Assembly: GCA_018894775.1 (NCBI GenBank)
Contig: JAHIPG010000096.1
Span: forward strand, 1-5,559
Length of the DNA: 5,559 nucleotides
Direction of reading: 5' to 3'
Source: Nanobdellota archaeon
Lineage (GTDB): Archaea; Nanobdellota; Nanobdellia; SCGC-AAA011-G17; VGLX01
Positions 4,328-5,559 of the stretch are shown piece after piece (the first letter of the stretch is position 1; each line of letters opens with the position of its first letter). The notes beneath the pieces are model-generated. The model made no database searches. It was given only the letters and a program-made list of their open reading frames with translations, and was not told the DNA's origin. Both the position numbers and the translations under genes were made by a program.

Positions 4328-5524
4328 ATGATAGTAGGACTTGTAGGAAAACCAAGCGCTGGAAAATCAACATTTTTCAAAGCAGCCACACTTGCAGAAG
4401 TTGAGATAGCCAATTATCCCTTCACAACAATAGAAAAGAACGAAGGTGTAGGCTTTGTTAAAGTGGAATGCGCTGATAAGGACTTCAATGTCCAATGCAA
4501 TCCAAGATTTGGTTACTGTATGGACCATAAAAGATTTGTACCCATACAGCTAATAGATGTAGCTGGACTAGTCCCTGGAGCACATGAAGGTAAAGGCAGA
4601 GGAAACCAGTTCTTAGATGATTTAAGGCAGGCTGATGTACTTATACATGTAGTTGACATATCAGGCAGCATAGATGAAAACGGAAAGCCTGTAGATGCAG
4701 GAAGCTACGATCCAGCTAAAGACATCACATTCTTAGAAGAAGAGATAGATATGTGGTACTTAGGAATCCTAAAAAAAGGCTGGGAAAGGTTTACCAGACA
4801 GATAAAACAAGAGAATATTGAGATACATAAAGCATTAGCAAAACAGCTATCCGGCTTGAAGGTTACAGAAGAGATGGTTCAGGATTCGATTAAAAGATTA
4901 GGTTTAGGCCAGACCATAGGATCATGGACAGATGAACATATGAAACAACTAGCAACAGAACTAAGAAGGCTAACAAAACCAATCATGATCGCAGCAAACA
5001 AAATAGATATGGGTCAATCAGAAGAAAACTACAAAAGAGTAAGAGATGCATTTCCGGATTATAAAATAATTCCTTGCTCAGCAGAAGCAGAACTAGCATT
5101 AAAAGAAGCTGCAAAAAAAGAACTGATTGAATATATTCCAGGAGAATCCAAGTTTGAAATGCTAAAAGAAGACTCATTGAGCGACAAACAAAAAAAAGCA
5201 TTAGAATTCATACAAAAAAACGTTCTTAAGAAGTTTAACAGCACAGGCGTACAAGATATTCTAGATTTAGCAGTATTTGATATACTGAAATATATAGTAG
5301 TGTTCCCAGGAGGGGTTAATAAACTACAAGATTCAGAGGGAAGAGTCTTACCAGATTGTTTCTTATTGCCACCAGGGTCAACAGCGCTAGACTTCGCTTA
5401 TTCATTACATACAGACTTTGGCAAAAATTTTGTGAAAGCAATTGATGTAAGAACAAAAAAAGTTGTAGGAAAAGACCACAAACTACAGAACAGAGACGTC
5501 ATAGAAATAATGGCAAATAAATAA
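4328..5524 (+). CDS. ychF: YchF/Obg-family GTPase with TGS domain (archaeal type)
   Basis: This is a cytosolic P-loop NTPase of the Obg-HflX group, YchF/Ola1 branch. Members bind ribosomes and are linked to translation and stress control. It has 398 residues, as usual for the archaeal form. Motifs in order are G1 GKPSAGKST (7-15), the switch around YPFTTI (30-35), G3 DVAGL (77-81), EGKGRGNQF (87-95) characteristic of the family, G4 NKID (224-227) and G5 SAE (251-253). A helical insert spans about 140-215. A TGS domain ends the protein (about 320-398, with LPPGSTALDFAYSLH), a likely RNA or ribosome contact. Bacterial YchF and human OLA1 carry NxxE at G4 and prefer ATP; NKID here predicts GTP. 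The transcript looks leaderless. A second frame begins one base after the stop, suggesting an operon. Codons end mostly in A. Confidence 0.95.
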   Translation: MIVGLVGKPSAGKSTFFKAATLAEVEIANYPFTTIEKNEGVGFVKVECADKDFNVQCNPRFGYCMDHKRFVPIQLIDVAGLVPGAHEGKGRGNQFLDDLRQADVLIHVVDISGSIDENGKPVDAGSYDPAKDITFLEEEIDMWYLGILKKGWERFTRQIKQENIEIHKALAKQLSGLKVTEEMVQDSIKRLGLGQTIGSWTDEHMKQLATELRRLTKPIMIAANKIDMGQSEENYKRVRDAFPDYKIIPCSAEAELALKEAAKKELIEYIPGESKFEMLKEDSLSDKQKKALEFIQKNVLKKFNSTGVQDILDLAVFDILKYIVVFPGGVNKLQDSEGRVLPDCFLLPPGSTALDFAYSLHTDFGKNFVKAIDVRTKKVVGKDHKLQNRDVIEIMANK

Positions 5525-5525
5525 A

Positions 5526-5559
5526 ATGAAAGAGAATAAAATTACATGTCTTGGCATCG
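5526..5559 (+). CDS. Start of the next gene, cut by the right edge (Kae1/TsaD-like?)
   Basis: An ATG one base after the ychF stop opens a frame reading MKENKITCLGI before the window ends. The tight spacing suggests co-transcription with ychF. The CLGI stretch resembles the first strand of Kae1/TsaD, the t6A-forming tRNA modification enzyme, whose archaeal members begin near (C/A)LG(I/L)E. The next residue is lost: only its first base, G, remains, which is compatible with Glu. Eleven residues cannot establish identity, so treat the product as unknown. Confidence 0.5.
   Translation, partial: MKENKITCLGI

Noticed and set aside
1..5559. Search for defence systems, toxin-antitoxin pairs, IS elements, riboswitches and rRNA
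   Set aside because: No motif or gene pair supporting any of these was seen. The recombinase is not a DDE or serine transposase, and no terminal inverted repeats were evident.

Overview
The window looks like archaeal chromosome, most likely from the small-genome DPANN side (Woesearchaeota/Pacearchaeota-like; this placement is inference). The evidence is AT-rich DNA, TATA-like boxes about 26-32 nt upstream of starts with almost no leader, two tRNA genes with canonical archaeal bulge-helix-bulge introns and no encoded CCA, a YchF-type GTPase with the archaeal NKxD motif, and a DPANN-style membrane protein with a short helical N-terminal module.

Layout. Positions 1-224 hold the end of an unrecognised + strand gene with a Cys-x2-Cys. 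Positions 279-587 encode a small two-helix membrane protein. Its end overlaps by 9 nt the end of a convergent tyrosine recombinase (579-1766, minus), which carries a C-terminal zinc ribbon. The recombinase lies just past the 3' end of tRNA-Glu(UUC) (1832-1928, minus, 22-nt intron). Next comes a second minus-strand tRNA, read as tRNA-Ile with anticodon UAU (1987-2102, 42-nt intron). Then come guaB (IMP dehydrogenase, 2143-3603, minus), a single-pass protein with a Cys-rich exterior (3641-4246, minus), and, divergently, ychF (4328-5524, plus). One base after ychF a new reading frame starts and runs off the right edge. Its first residues resemble a Kae1/TsaD-like start, but that is a guess from 11 residues.

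How it fits together. The right two thirds is ordinary core genome: tRNAs, GMP synthesis and a ribosome-linked GTPase. Each gene there seems to have its own compact promoter, and none has a clear Shine-Dalgarno. The left third (about 1-1830) looks like accessory DNA. It has a recombinase beside a tRNA 3' end, a Shine-Dalgarno found nowhere else in the window, unrecognised small genes, and synonymous-codon bias opposite to the other minus-strand genes. The simplest reading is the integrase end of an element, or its remnant, inserted at tRNA-Glu, with the rest beyond the left edge. I see no clearly new multi-gene system. The most notable single items are the UAU-anticodon tRNA-Ile and the likely integration junction.
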